Source: Actinomycetospora callitridis
GTDB lineage: Bacteria > Actinomycetota > Actinomycetes > Mycobacteriales > Pseudonocardiaceae
Assembly (NCBI RefSeq): GCF_028737265.1
Contig: NZ_JAQZAK010000001.1
Location: 1 to 64,000 of the forward strand
DNA: 64,000 nt
Reading direction: 5' to 3'
The notes under the pieces were generated by a model, which had not been told where the DNA came from, made no database searches, and worked only from the letters and a program-made list of their open reading frames with translations. The translations under genes were made by a program, and so were the position numbers. Position 1 is the stretch's first letter. Each line of letters opens with the position of its first letter. Shown in pieces: positions 25,771 through 33,806 of this stretch.

Positions 25771-28259
25771 TGACCACCACCGAGAACCCGGCGGACGCAC
25801 CGGTCAAGGAGATCGGGCGCGACCGCCGCCGCAAGGAGGACCGCCGGCTCATCACCGGGCGGACCCAGTGGACCGACAACAAGGCCCTCACCGGCCTGCT
25901 GCACATCGCGATGGTCCGCAGCCCGTTCGCGCACGCGACGATCAAGGGCATCGACACCTCGGCGGCCAAGCAGCTGCCGGGCATCGTCGGCGTCTACACG
26001 GCCGCCGACATCGGCGCCGACCAGGTGCAGCTCCCCTGCGCGTGGCCGGTCACGAAGGACATGCGTTCGCCCCAGCGTCCCGCGCTGGCCGGCAGCCGTG
26101 TGAACTTCGCCGGTGAGGGTGTCGCCGTGGTCGTCGCGCGCAGCGCGGCGATCGCCAAGGACGCCGCCGAGCTGGTCGAGGTCGACTACGACGAGCTCGA
26201 GCCGGTCCTGGACATGGAGGAGGCGCTGAAGGACGGCGCCACCCTCGTGCACCCGGAGCTGGGCACGAACTCGAACGCCCAGTGGGTGTTCGACTCGGGC
26301 GAGGCGGGCTCCGGCGGCAACGCGACGGAGGCCATCAGCAAGGCGGAGTCGGACGACGACCAGATCGTGGTCCGTCGCCGCTTCCGCCAGCAGCGCCTCG
26401 TGCCGGTGTTCATGGAGCCCCGCTCCACGGTCGTCGACCCCACGGGCGAGCAGCTCGTCATGTGGTCCTCGACCCAGGTGCCGCACATCCTCAAGACGAT
26501 GCTCGCGCTGACCCTCGGCCTGCCCGAGCACAAGATCCGCGTCATCGCGCCGGACGTCGGCGGCGGCTTCGGCGGCAAGATCGCCGTGGCCCCCGAGGAG
26601 GTCGTCACCCTGCTGGTGGCCCAGAAGCTGGGCAAGCCGGTGAAGTGGACCGAGACCCGCTCGGAGTCCCTGCTCACGGCCCACCACGGCCGTGACCAGA
26701 TCCAGGACCTGACGATGTCGGTCACCAAGGACGGCACGATCACCGGCCTGGACGTGAAGCTCCTGGCCGACATGGGCGCCTACCTCGGCCTCGTCGGGCC
26801 GGGCGTGCCGATCCTCGGCGCGTTCATGTTCAACGCGATCTACAAGATCCCGTCCTACCGGTTCGACTGCACCAACGTCTTCACCACCAAGACGCTCACC
26901 GACGCCTACCGCGGCGCCGGACGTCCGGAGGCCACCTTCGGCATCGAGCGCCTGATGGACGAGGTCGCCCTGGAGCTCGGCATGGAGCCGATGGAGTTCC
27001 GGAAGAAGAACTGGATCAAGCACGACGAGTTCCCGTACACGACGGTCAGCACGCTGACCTACGACACGGGCAACTACGAGGCCGCGACCGACCAGGCCAT
27101 GCAGATGTTCGACTACGACGGTCTGCGCCGGGAGCAGGCGGAGCGCCGCCGGCGGGGCGACGTCAAGCAGCTCGGCATCGGCATCTCGACCTTCACCGAG
27201 ATGTGCGGCCTCGCGCCCTCGCGCGTGCTCGGCTCGCTCGACTACGGCGCCGGTGGCTGGGAGACCGCGGCCATCCGGATGCTGCCCACGGGCAAGGTCG
27301 AGGTCGTCGTCGGCGTCAGCCCGCACGGCCAGGGCCACGAGACCGCGTTCTCGCAGATCGTCGCCGACCAGCTCGGTGTCGGCTTCGACGACGTCGAGAT
27401 CCTCCACGGCGACACCCAGTCGTCCTACCGGGGCCTCGACACCTACGGCTCGCGCTCGCTCGCGGTCGGCGGCATCGCCGTCGTCAAGGCGGCCGAGAAG
27501 GTCATCGAGAAGGCCAAGCCGATCGCCGCGCACATGCTCGAGGCCTCCGAGGGCGACCTCGAGTTCTCGGCCGGCAAGTTCTCGGTCAAGGGCACCGACA
27601 AGGGTGTGGGCATCCAGGACATCGCGCTCGCGGTGTTCGCCGCCCACGACTACCCGGAGGGCATCGAGCCCGACATCGACGCCCACGCGACGTTCGACCC
27701 GGAGAACTTCTCGTTCCCGCACGGCACGCACCTCTGCGCCGTCGAGGTCGACACCGAGACCGGGTTCGTCTCGATGTACAAGTACGTCTGCGTCGACGAC
27801 GTCGGCAACGTGATCAACCCGCTGATCGTCGAGGGTCAGGTCCACGGTGGCCTGGCGCAGGGCATCGCCCAGGCCCTCTACGAGGAGGCCGCGTACGACG
27901 ACCAGGGCACGCTGCTCTCGGGCACGCTGGTCGACTACACGCTGCCGAGCGCGGCGGACCTCATCAGCTTCGACACCGCGAACACCACCACCGCGTCGAC
28001 CACCAACCCGCTCGGGGTCAAGGGCGTCGGCGAGGCGGGCACGATCGCCTCCACCCCGGCGGTCGTGAACTCGGTGCTCGACGCGATCCGGCACCTCGGC
28101 GTCAAGGACATCGACATGCCGACCACCCCCTACCGCGTCTGGAGCGCCATCCAGAAGGCGTCGGGGACCTCCGGTCGCGCCGACGAGGCGAACGTCGCCT
28201 CGCCGGGTGCCGGTCTCGGCTCCACCGCCCGTGACATGCCCGAGGGAGGCAACCTGTGA
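25770..28259 (+). CDS. coxL: CO-dehydrogenase-type molybdenum large subunit, form II
   Basis: An 829-aa molybdopterin-binding subunit. FMEPRSTVV, DVGGGFGGKIAVAPEE and the C-terminal GVKGVGEAGTI (with the conserved Glu beside Mo) are all present. The active-site loop reads AYRGAGR (residues 379-385), the form II signature; proven CO dehydrogenases (form I) have AYRCSFR with the Cys that holds copper. Form II enzymes may oxidise CO poorly or act on other substrates. The tail after about residue 800 (STARDMPEGGNL) is an extension. The ATG overlaps the coxS stop by one base, and coxM overlaps by 4 bp. Gene order S-L-M is usual for form II. Confidence 0.93.
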   Translation: MTTTENPADAPVKEIGRDRRRKEDRRLITGRTQWTDNKALTGLLHIAMVRSPFAHATIKGIDTSAAKQLPGIVGVYTAADIGADQVQLPCAWPVTKDMRSPQRPALAGSRVNFAGEGVAVVVARSAAIAKDAAELVEVDYDELEPVLDMEEALKDGATLVHPELGTNSNAQWVFDSGEAGSGGNATEAISKAESDDDQIVVRRRFRQQRLVPVFMEPRSTVVDPTGEQLVMWSSTQVPHILKTMLALTLGLPEHKIRVIAPDVGGGFGGKIAVAPEEVVTLLVAQKLGKPVKWTETRSESLLTAHHGRDQIQDLTMSVTKDGTITGLDVKLLADMGAYLGLVGPGVPILGAFMFNAIYKIPSYRFDCTNVFTTKTLTDAYRGAGRPEATFGIERLMDEVALELGMEPMEFRKKNWIKHDEFPYTTVSTLTYDTGNYEAATDQAMQMFDYDGLRREQAERRRRGDVKQLGIGISTFTEMCGLAPSRVLGSLDYGAGGWETAAIRMLPTGKVEVVVGVSPHGQGHETAFSQIVADQLGVGFDDVEILHGDTQSSYRGLDTYGSRSLAVGGIAVVKAAEKVIEKAKPIAAHMLEASEGDLEFSAGKFSVKGTDKGVGIQDIALAVFAAHDYPEGIEPDIDAHATFDPENFSFPHGTHLCAVEVDTETGFVSMYKYVCVDDVGNVINPLIVEGQVHGGLAQGIAQALYEEAAYDDQGTLLSGTLVDYTLPSAADLISFDTANTTTASTTNPLGVKGVGEAGTIASTPAVVNSVLDAIRHLGVKDIDMPTTPYRVWSAIQKASGTSGRADEANVASPGAGLGSTARDMPEGGNL

Positions 28260-29107
28260 TCCCGGCCCAGTTCGACTACGTCCGGCCCACCACGGTCGAG
28301 GAGGCGCTGCAGGCCCTGCGCGACGGCGGCGACGACGCCAAGCTCCTCGCCGGCGGCCAGAGCCTGCTGCCGGTGCTGCGGCTGCGCATGGCCGACCCGT
28401 CGCTGATCATCGACCTCGGGGGCATCCCGGAGCTGCGGGGTGTCCGCGAGGACGGCAACGAGGTCGTCGTGGGGGCCATGACGTCGCACCACGACGTCAC
28501 CCGTGACGACATCCTGCGTCAGCACGTCGCCCTCATCCAGGAGGCGACGAAGACGGTGGCCGACCCGCAGGTGCGCCACCGCGGCACCCTCGGCGGGGCC
28601 CTCGCCCACGCCGACCCGGCCGGCGACCTCGCCGCGCCGGCGCTGGCCCTCGAGGCGAAGTTCGTCATCGCGGGGGCCGACGGCACCCGCACCGTGGCGG
28701 CGGCGGACTTCTTCGAGGACTACTTCTCCACCGCGATCGGCGAGGCCGAGCTCCTCACCGAGATCCGTTTCCCGAAGTACACGGGTTGGGGCGCGCGGTA
28801 CGAGAAGTTCAACCGGGTCGCCCAGGCCTGGTCGATCGTGGCCGTGGCCGCGACCATCAAGGTCGACGGGGGCACGATCTCCGATGCCCGCATCGGGCTG
28901 ACCAACATGGCGGGCGTCCCGGTGCGCGCCACGGCCGTCGAGTCGGCACTGGTCGGCCAGAGCGCCACCGAGGACAATGTGCGCAAGGCCGCCCAGGCGG
29001 CCGCCGAGGGCACCAGCCCCACCGCGGACGCGGACGCCGGTACCGACTACCGCGAGCACCTCGCCAGGGTGCTCACCGGTCGGGCCGTCCTCGCCGCCGC
29101 GGGCTGA
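28256..29107 (+). CDS. coxM: CO-dehydrogenase-type FAD subunit
   Basis: A 283-aa flavoprotein subunit. AGGQSLLP (residues 32-39) and TLGGALAHADPAGD are the two FAD-binding signatures of CoxM, and GAMTSHHDV matches the family too. The GTG start overlaps coxL by 4 bp. It takes electrons from the iron-sulfur subunit and hands them to the respiratory chain. A strong hairpin lies 48 bp after its stop, before coxG. Confidence 0.93.
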   Translation: MIPAQFDYVRPTTVEEALQALRDGGDDAKLLAGGQSLLPVLRLRMADPSLIIDLGGIPELRGVREDGNEVVVGAMTSHHDVTRDDILRQHVALIQEATKTVADPQVRHRGTLGGALAHADPAGDLAAPALALEAKFVIAGADGTRTVAAADFFEDYFSTAIGEAELLTEIRFPKYTGWGARYEKFNRVAQAWSIVAVAATIKVDGGTISDARIGLTNMAGVPVRATAVESALVGQSATEDNVRKAAQAAAEGTSPTADADAGTDYREHLARVLTGRAVLAAAG

Positions 29108-29154
29108 GTCCTCCGCGGTCCCACCCGTCCGACGATCCGATCGTCGCGACGTCC

Positions 29155-29186
29155 CGGCCCGCCCCCGCAGCAGCGGGGGCGGGCCG
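29155..29186 (+). terminator. 14-bp GC-only stem-loop between coxM and coxG
   Basis: Arms 29155-29168 (CGGCCCGCCCCCGC) and 29173-29186 pair perfectly around AGCA. There is no T-tract, and coxG starts 27 bp later on the same strand, so it may attenuate read-through or protect the 3' end of the coxSLM message, setting CoxG at a lower level. Confidence 0.6.
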
Positions 29187-29213
29187 CCGTCGTGATCGCA
29201 CAGGAGGTACCGA

Positions 29214-30086
29214 GTGAAGCTGGAGAACGAGTTCACCGTCCCGGTGGACATCGACACCGTGTTCGACGCCCTGAACGACCCGGAGAAGGTCACTCCGTGC
29301 TTCCCGGGCGCCACCCTCGACTCGCGCGACGGCGACGACTTCACCGGCACGGTGAAGGTGAAGCTCGGCCCGATCTCGATGACCTACAAGGGCAAGGGCA
29401 CGTTCGTCGAGCGTGACAAGACCAACCACAAGGTCGTCGTCGACGCCCAGGGCCGCGACTCCCGCGGCAACGGCACCGCGTCGGCCAAGGCCACGCTGAC
29501 GATGACCGACGACGGCGGCAAGACCAAGGTCAACGTCCTCACCGAGATGCAGGTGACGGGCAAGCCGGCCCAGTTCGGGCGCGGCGTCATGGCCGACGTC
29601 GGCGACAAGATCCTCGGGCAGTTCGCGTCCTGCTTGGCCGACGAGTTCGGCAGCAGCACGGCCGGCGGCCCCGCGGCCGCCACGGTCAGCGGCACCGACA
29701 CCGGGTCCACCGGCGGCAACGGCACCGGCCCCGCGCCGGAGGCCGTGGCCTCGGGCGACGCCGCGCCGGTCACCGGCCCGCCCGCGCCCTCCCCGGTCTC
29801 CTCCGGTTCGGGCGCGCCCGCCGCGGCCGCGATGCCGACCACGGTGGCCGAGGCCGCCAAGGGCGACTCGGGCGCCAAGCCCGGCGCCTCGGTCGGCGGG
29901 GCCGCGAGCGGCTCCGGGCAGGCCGCGGCGCAGCCGAGCCAGCCGCGTCGCCAGCAGGTCGAGGCGATCGACCTGCTCGACAGCTCGCGGGACGCCGTGC
30001 TCAAGCGCCTCGTCCCCGTGGGCATCGGCGCGGGCGTCCTCGCCGCGATCATCGCGATCATCCTGGTGGTCCGCGGGCGGAGCTAG
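29214..30086 (+). CDS. coxG: CoxG-family SRPBCC protein with C-terminal membrane anchor
   Basis: A 290-aa protein with AGGAGG and GTG start. Residues 1-150 form an SRPBCC/CoxG domain (MKLENEFTVPVDIDTVFDAL, PCFPGATL, GKGTFVERD). Then about 100 residues of Ala/Gly/Ser/Pro-rich linker, and a C-terminal transmembrane helix VPVGIGAGVLAAIIAIILVV followed by RGRS. CoxG proteins anchor the CO dehydrogenase to the membrane and are thought to bind quinone in the SRPBCC pocket. The long flexible tether would let the domain move between enzyme and membrane. Confidence 0.9.
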   Translation: MKLENEFTVPVDIDTVFDALNDPEKVTPCFPGATLDSRDGDDFTGTVKVKLGPISMTYKGKGTFVERDKTNHKVVVDAQGRDSRGNGTASAKATLTMTDDGGKTKVNVLTEMQVTGKPAQFGRGVMADVGDKILGQFASCLADEFGSSTAGGPAAATVSGTDTGSTGGNGTGPAPEAVASGDAAPVTGPPAPSPVSSGSGAPAAAAMPTTVAEAAKGDSGAKPGASVGGAASGSGQAAAQPSQPRRQQVEAIDLLDSSRDAVLKRLVPVGIGAGVLAAIIAIILVVRGRS

Positions 30087-30109
30087 TTCCCGGGCACGTT
30101 CGTCATGAT

Positions 30110-30154
30110 CGAAGGGCACCTCCGGCCGACAAGAGCGGCCGAAGGTGCCCTTCG
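30110..30154 (+). terminator. 18-bp stem-loop ending the cox operon
   Basis: Arms 30110-30127 (CGAAGGGCACCTCCGGCC) and 30137-30154 pair with one mismatch; the loop is 9 nt. It lies 24 bp after coxG. The outer part CGAAGGGCACC/GGTGCCCTTCG is shared with a hairpin at 47025-47077. No T-run follows. Confidence 0.65.
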
Positions 30155-30204
30155 CTCGTTCCGGCGAGGGTTGAGCGGCGACCGTGAACGGCTAGGCCCG
30201 GGAG

Positions 30205-31014
30205 ATGACCGCGTCCACGAGCTCGCTGCTGAGCACTGTCCACGACGAGACGCCGCTGGTGCACTGCGTGACCAACCTCGTGGCCACGAACCTCTCGGCC
30301 AACGCGCTGCTCGCCCTCGGGGCCTCGCCGGCGATGGTCGAGGACCAGGCCGAGGCCGCCGAGCTCGCCGCGGTCGCCGGGGCGCTCGTGGTGAACACCG
30401 GCACGATGACGCCGGAGCGCGCGGACGGCATGCGGGCCGCGGCCTCGGCCGCCCGCGACGCCGGGACGCCGTGGCTGCTCGATCCGGTCGGGGTCGGCCC
30501 GCTGACCATGCGCACCGACGTGGCCCGAGGCCTGCTCGAGCTCCGGCCGGCCGTGGTGCGGGGCAACGCCTCGGAGATCCTCGCCCTCGCCGGCCGTGAG
30601 GGCCGTGGCCGCGGGGTCGATGCGACCGTCGCGGTCGACGACGCCGCCGACGCGGCCGACGAGCTCGCGCGGCGGTGCGAGGGTGTCGTCGCGGTCAGCG
30701 GCCCGGTCGACCGGATCACCGACGGGACCACGGTCCTCCACGTCCACGGCGGGCATCCGCTCATGGGGCGGGTGACCGCGATGGGATGCGCGCTCGGGGC
30801 CATCACCGCGGCCTTCCTCGCGGCCGCCCGGAGCACCGGGGACGACCCGGTCGCCGCCACCGTCGCGGCCCACGCCGTCGTGGGGGCGTGCGGGGCGGCC
30901 GCCGGGGTCGCGGCCCGCGGGCCGGGCTCGTTCGTGCCGGCCTGGCTCGACGCGCTCGCGGCCCTCGACGCCCGGGGTGCCACCGCGGCCGGCACCCTCA
31001 TCGACCCGGCGTGA
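30205..31014 (+). CDS. thiM: Hydroxyethylthiazole kinase
   Basis: A 269-aa ribokinase-fold kinase that phosphorylates 4-methyl-5-(2-hydroxyethyl)thiazole in thiamine salvage. PLVHCVTNLVATNLSANALLALGASPAM, PWLLDPVGVG, RGNASEILALAG and the C-terminal MGCALGAITAAFL (anion hole and catalytic Cys) are the family motifs. The start is ATG at 30205; no ribosome site is obvious. thiE overlaps by 4 bp. No TPP riboswitch sequence was recognised in the 50 bp between the cox hairpin and the start. Confidence 0.94.
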   Translation: MTASTSSLLSTVHDETPLVHCVTNLVATNLSANALLALGASPAMVEDQAEAAELAAVAGALVVNTGTMTPERADGMRAAASAARDAGTPWLLDPVGVGPLTMRTDVARGLLELRPAVVRGNASEILALAGREGRGRGVDATVAVDDAADAADELARRCEGVVAVSGPVDRITDGTTVLHVHGGHPLMGRVTAMGCALGAITAAFLAAARSTGDDPVAATVAAHAVVGACGAAAGVAARGPGSFVPAWLDALAALDARGATAAGTLIDPA

Positions 31015-31655
31015 CGGCCCTCGACCCGCGCCTCTACCTGGTCCTCGACCCCGTGCACGGGCCGGCGGACCCGCTCGCGGTCGTCCGCGACGCCGTCGCC
31101 GGCGGGGTCACCGCCGTCCAGGTCCGGGCGCCCGGAGCCACCGGCCGCGAGCTGTGCGACGCCACCCGGGCCGTGATCGACACCCTGGCCGGCTCGGGCG
31201 TCGCGGTCGTCGTCGACGACCGTCTCGACGTCGCCCTCGCGGCCGGCGCCGACGGCGTGCACCTGGGGCGACACGACGCCCCGCCCGGTGCCGCCCGTCG
31301 CGTCGCGGGACCGGACCTCTCCCTCGGCTGGTCGGTCACCGGACCCGACGACCTCGACGTCGCCCGCCACCTCGGGCCCGGCGTCGTGGACCTGCTCGGC
31401 ATCGGCCCCGTGTTCACCACCGCCACGAAGCCCGACGCCGCGCCCGCCACCGGTGTCGATGGTCTGCGTCGCCTGTGGGAGGCCGCGGCCGGGCTCGGCG
31501 TCACGGCGGTCGCGATCGGCGGGGTGCACGCGGACAACGCCGCCGAGGTGCTCGCGACCGGCGTCCCCGGCCTCGCCGTGAGCTCGGCGATCGCCGCCGC
31601 GGCGGAACCCGGGGCCGCCGCCCGCGAGCTGCGCGCCGTCGTCGACGGCAGGTGA
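31011..31655 (+). CDS. thiE: Thiamine-phosphate synthase
   Basis: A 214-aa TIM-barrel enzyme that joins hydroxymethylpyrimidine diphosphate and thiazole phosphate. VTAVQVRAPGATGREL replaces the common VQLR-K-K segment; VVVDDRLDVALAAGADGVHLG, LLGIGPVFTTATKPDA and AIGGVHADNAAEVLATGVPGLAV are canonical. The Lys common in the first motif (LRxK) is absent here, a deviation seen in some ThiE/TenI proteins, so activity is likely but not certain. The GTG start overlaps thiM (GTGA). Confidence 0.88.
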   Translation: MTALDPRLYLVLDPVHGPADPLAVVRDAVAGGVTAVQVRAPGATGRELCDATRAVIDTLAGSGVAVVVDDRLDVALAAGADGVHLGRHDAPPGAARRVAGPDLSLGWSVTGPDDLDVARHLGPGVVDLLGIGPVFTTATKPDAAPATGVDGLRRLWEAAAGLGVTAVAIGGVHADNAAEVLATGVPGLAVSSAIAAAAEPGAAARELRAVVDGR

Positions 31656-31668
31656 CAGGCTGTCCGCC

Positions 31669-32682
31669 GTGTACCCCGGCGCCACGAACACGCTCGTCGA
31701 CGTCCCCGGTCTGCAGGTCGGGCACGCGGACCTCGAGGGCGAGGGCGCGCTGTCGGGCACGACGGTCGTGCTGCCCGGACCCGAGGGCGCGGTCGCGGGT
31801 GTCGACGTCCGCGGCGGCGGCCCCGGCACCCGCGAGACCGACGCGCTCGACCCGCGCACGCTCGTCGAGCGCATCCACGCCGTGGTGCTCACCGGCGGGA
31901 GCGCCTACGGGCTCGCGGCCGCCTCCGGGGTGGCCGACGCGCTCGGGGCCGCCGGCCGCGGTTTCCCCGTCGGCCGGGGGCCCGGCGAGGTCGTGCCCGT
32001 CGTCCCCGCGGCCGTGGTGTTCGACCTCGGGCGCGGTGGCCGGTTCGCGGCGCGCCCGACCGCGGAGACCGGCGCGCAGGCCCTCGCCGCCTGCACCGAC
32101 GCGCCGCCGGCGCAGGGCGTGGTCGGCGCCGGGCGCGGCACGGTCGTCGGCGGGCTGAAGGGCGGGGTCGGCTCCGCCTCGTCGGTGCTCTCGGACGGCA
32201 CGGTGGTGGCCGCCCTCGTCGTGGCCAACGCCGCGGGCTCGGCCGTCGACCCGGCCACCGGCGAGCTGTGGGCCGCCCGCCACCTGCACCCGGGCGACGT
32301 CGAGCCCCCGGCCCTGCCCGCCGACCGGACCGCGCTGCTGGCGGCCCTGCGCGAGGCCGCCGCGCCGCCGACGCTGAACACCACGATCGGCGTCGTGGCC
32401 ACCGACGCCGGGCTGAGCGTCGCGCAGTGCGCCAAGCTCGCCGCGGTCGGGCAGAGCGGCCTCGCCCGTGCCGTGCGCCCCGCCCACGGCATGACCGACG
32501 GCGACACGTTCTTCGGCCTCGCGACCACCGGGCGCGCCGCCCCGGACCTCGCCGCGGTGCAGGAGCTGCTCACCGCCGGCGCCGACTGTGTGACCCGCGC
32601 CGTCGCCCACGCCGTCCTGGCCGCGCGCTCCGTCGAGACCCCCGCCGGGCACTGGCGGGCCTATCGCGACCTCGTCGGCTGA
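31669..32682 (+). CDS. P1-family (DmpA/S58-type) peptidase
   Basis: A 337-aa N-terminal-nucleophile-like protein. NTLVDVPGLQVGHA at the start, GVDVRGGGPGTRETD, VLTGGSAYGLAAASGV and NTTIGVVATDAGLS in the second half are the P1 signatures; the nucleophile would be the Ser/Thr of the last motif after self-cleavage. Members include D-aminopeptidase DmpA and beta-peptidyl aminopeptidases. The GTG start is 13 nt after thiE, with CAGGCT 7 bp upstream as a possible leaderless -10. The true substrate is unknown. Confidence 0.88.
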   Translation: MYPGATNTLVDVPGLQVGHADLEGEGALSGTTVVLPGPEGAVAGVDVRGGGPGTRETDALDPRTLVERIHAVVLTGGSAYGLAAASGVADALGAAGRGFPVGRGPGEVVPVVPAAVVFDLGRGGRFAARPTAETGAQALAACTDAPPAQGVVGAGRGTVVGGLKGGVGSASSVLSDGTVVAALVVANAAGSAVDPATGELWAARHLHPGDVEPPALPADRTALLAALREAAAPPTLNTTIGVVATDAGLSVAQCAKLAAVGQSGLARAVRPAHGMTDGDTFFGLATTGRAAPDLAAVQELLTAGADCVTRAVAHAVLAARSVETPAGHWRAYRDLVG

Positions 32683-32698
32683 CGGGCACCATGGACCC

Positions 32699-33361
32699 GT
32701 GGGGGGCTACCGCGAGCGACCGGTCGGGCCCGGGATGGTGCTCTGGGCGAGCGACGGCGGCGCAACGACGATCCTGCCCGACGGCTGCCTCGACCTGATC
32801 TGGAACGGCCGCGCGCTGGTCGTCGCCGGCCCCGACGCCGGGGCCCGCCGCCACGACGGCGGCGGCGCGCGGCATGTCGGCCTGCGCTTCTCCCACGGGC
32901 GCGGTCCCGTGAGCCTGGGTGTCCGCGCCGACGAGCTGCGCGACACCACGGTGTCCCTCGAGGCGGTGTGGTCCGACGCCGCCGCACGCGAGCTCGCCGA
33001 GCGCGCCGCCGAGGACCCCGTGCGGGCGTTCCGCGACGTCGCCGGCACGGTCCCGGCGAGCGACGACCCCTTCGGCGCCCGCGTCTTCTCCGCGCTGGCG
33101 CGCGGCGCCGACGTCGCCGGGCTCGCCGATGCGCTGGGCACCACCACCCGCACGCTGCACCGGCGCTGCCTGCCGGTGTTCGGCTACGGCCCCCAGCACC
33201 TCGGGCGCATCCTGCGCCTGCAGCGCGCGCTGGCCCGGGCGCGGGCGGGCACCCCGTGGGCCGAGGTGGCCGCCGTCGAGGGCTTCGCCGACCAGCCGCA
33301 CCTCGCCCGGGAGGTCCGCACCCTCGCCGACACCACGCCGACGGAGCTCCTACTGCGGTAG
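32699..33361 (+). CDS. AraC-type transcriptional regulator
   Basis: A 220-aa protein. The N-terminal half (TTILPDGCLDLIWNGRALVVAGPDAG) is the DUF6597-like cupin sensor often found with this HTH; the C-terminal half is an AraC HTH (VAGLADALGTTTRTLHRRCLPVFG, then WAEVAAVEGFADQPHLAREVRTL). The start is GTG at 32699 with CACCAT 6 bp upstream. Its position near an AlkA-like glycosylase and Ogt recalls Ada-type regulation, but the methyl-accepting Cys domain of Ada is absent. Confidence 0.82.
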   Translation: MGGYRERPVGPGMVLWASDGGATTILPDGCLDLIWNGRALVVAGPDAGARRHDGGGARHVGLRFSHGRGPVSLGVRADELRDTTVSLEAVWSDAAARELAERAAEDPVRAFRDVAGTVPASDDPFGARVFSALARGADVAGLADALGTTTRTLHRRCLPVFGYGPQHLGRILRLQRALARARAGTPWAEVAAVEGFADQPHLAREVRTLADTTPTELLLR

Positions 33362-33745
33362 CGCGGCGAAGAGATCCACCGGCGCCCCGTCGGGGTCGTC
33401 GACGACGGCGTAGCGCATGCCCCAGAACGCGTCCCAGGGCTCGAGCGCGCCGTGGTACCCGGCCCCGACGAGCTCGGCATAGAGCGCGTCGACCTCGGCG
33501 GGGGAGTCGCACGCGAACGCCACGGAGCGCCGCGGCCCGCCGGTCGGTTCCGTCCAGGACGGGTCGAAGGACCGGACGGTGTCCACGGTGTCGAACGCGA
33601 AGCGCAGCCCGCCGGCGAGCTCGACCTCGACGTGGGGCGCGGTGTCGGCCTCGGGCGGCGCGTCGAGGCCCAGGCGGCGGTAGAAGGCGAGCGAGGCGGC
33701 CATGTCGGAGACGACGAGCTCGACGACGGCGAGACGCGGAGGCAT
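33350..33745 (-). CDS. VOC-family (glyoxalase/bleomycin-resistance fold) protein
   Basis: A 131-aa protein of two beta-alpha-beta-beta-beta modules: LAVVELVVSDMAASLAFYRRLGL at the N-terminus and WGMRYAVVDDPDGAPVDLFAAL at the C-terminus. The ATG at 33745 has TACGGT 7 bp upstream, a leaderless promoter pattern. It converges on the AraC-type gene and overlaps its last 12 bp. VOC proteins range from lyases and dioxygenases to antibiotic-binding proteins; no specific substrate can be given. Confidence 0.83.
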   Translation of the reverse strand: MPPRLAVVELVVSDMAASLAFYRRLGLDAPPEADTAPHVEVELAGGLRFAFDTVDTVRSFDPSWTEPTGGPRRSVAFACDSPAEVDALYAELVGAGYHGALEPWDAFWGMRYAVVDDPDGAPVDLFAALPQ

Positions 33746-33752
33746 GGACGAC

Positions 33753-33758
33753 ACCGTA
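33753..33758 (-). promoter_or_regulatory. TACGGT leaderless-type -10 box for the VOC gene
   Basis: On the minus strand TACGGT ends 7 bp before the ATG at 33745. No Shine-Dalgarno sequence is present. Confidence 0.5.
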
Positions 33759-33806
33759 GGGACCGCCCGCGGCGCGGGGCTTGGACCGATCGGACACCAT
33801 GCGCGT

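Noticed and set aside
30155..30204. TPP riboswitch before thiM
   Set aside because: The space is only about 50 bp and lacks the conserved THI-box sequences.
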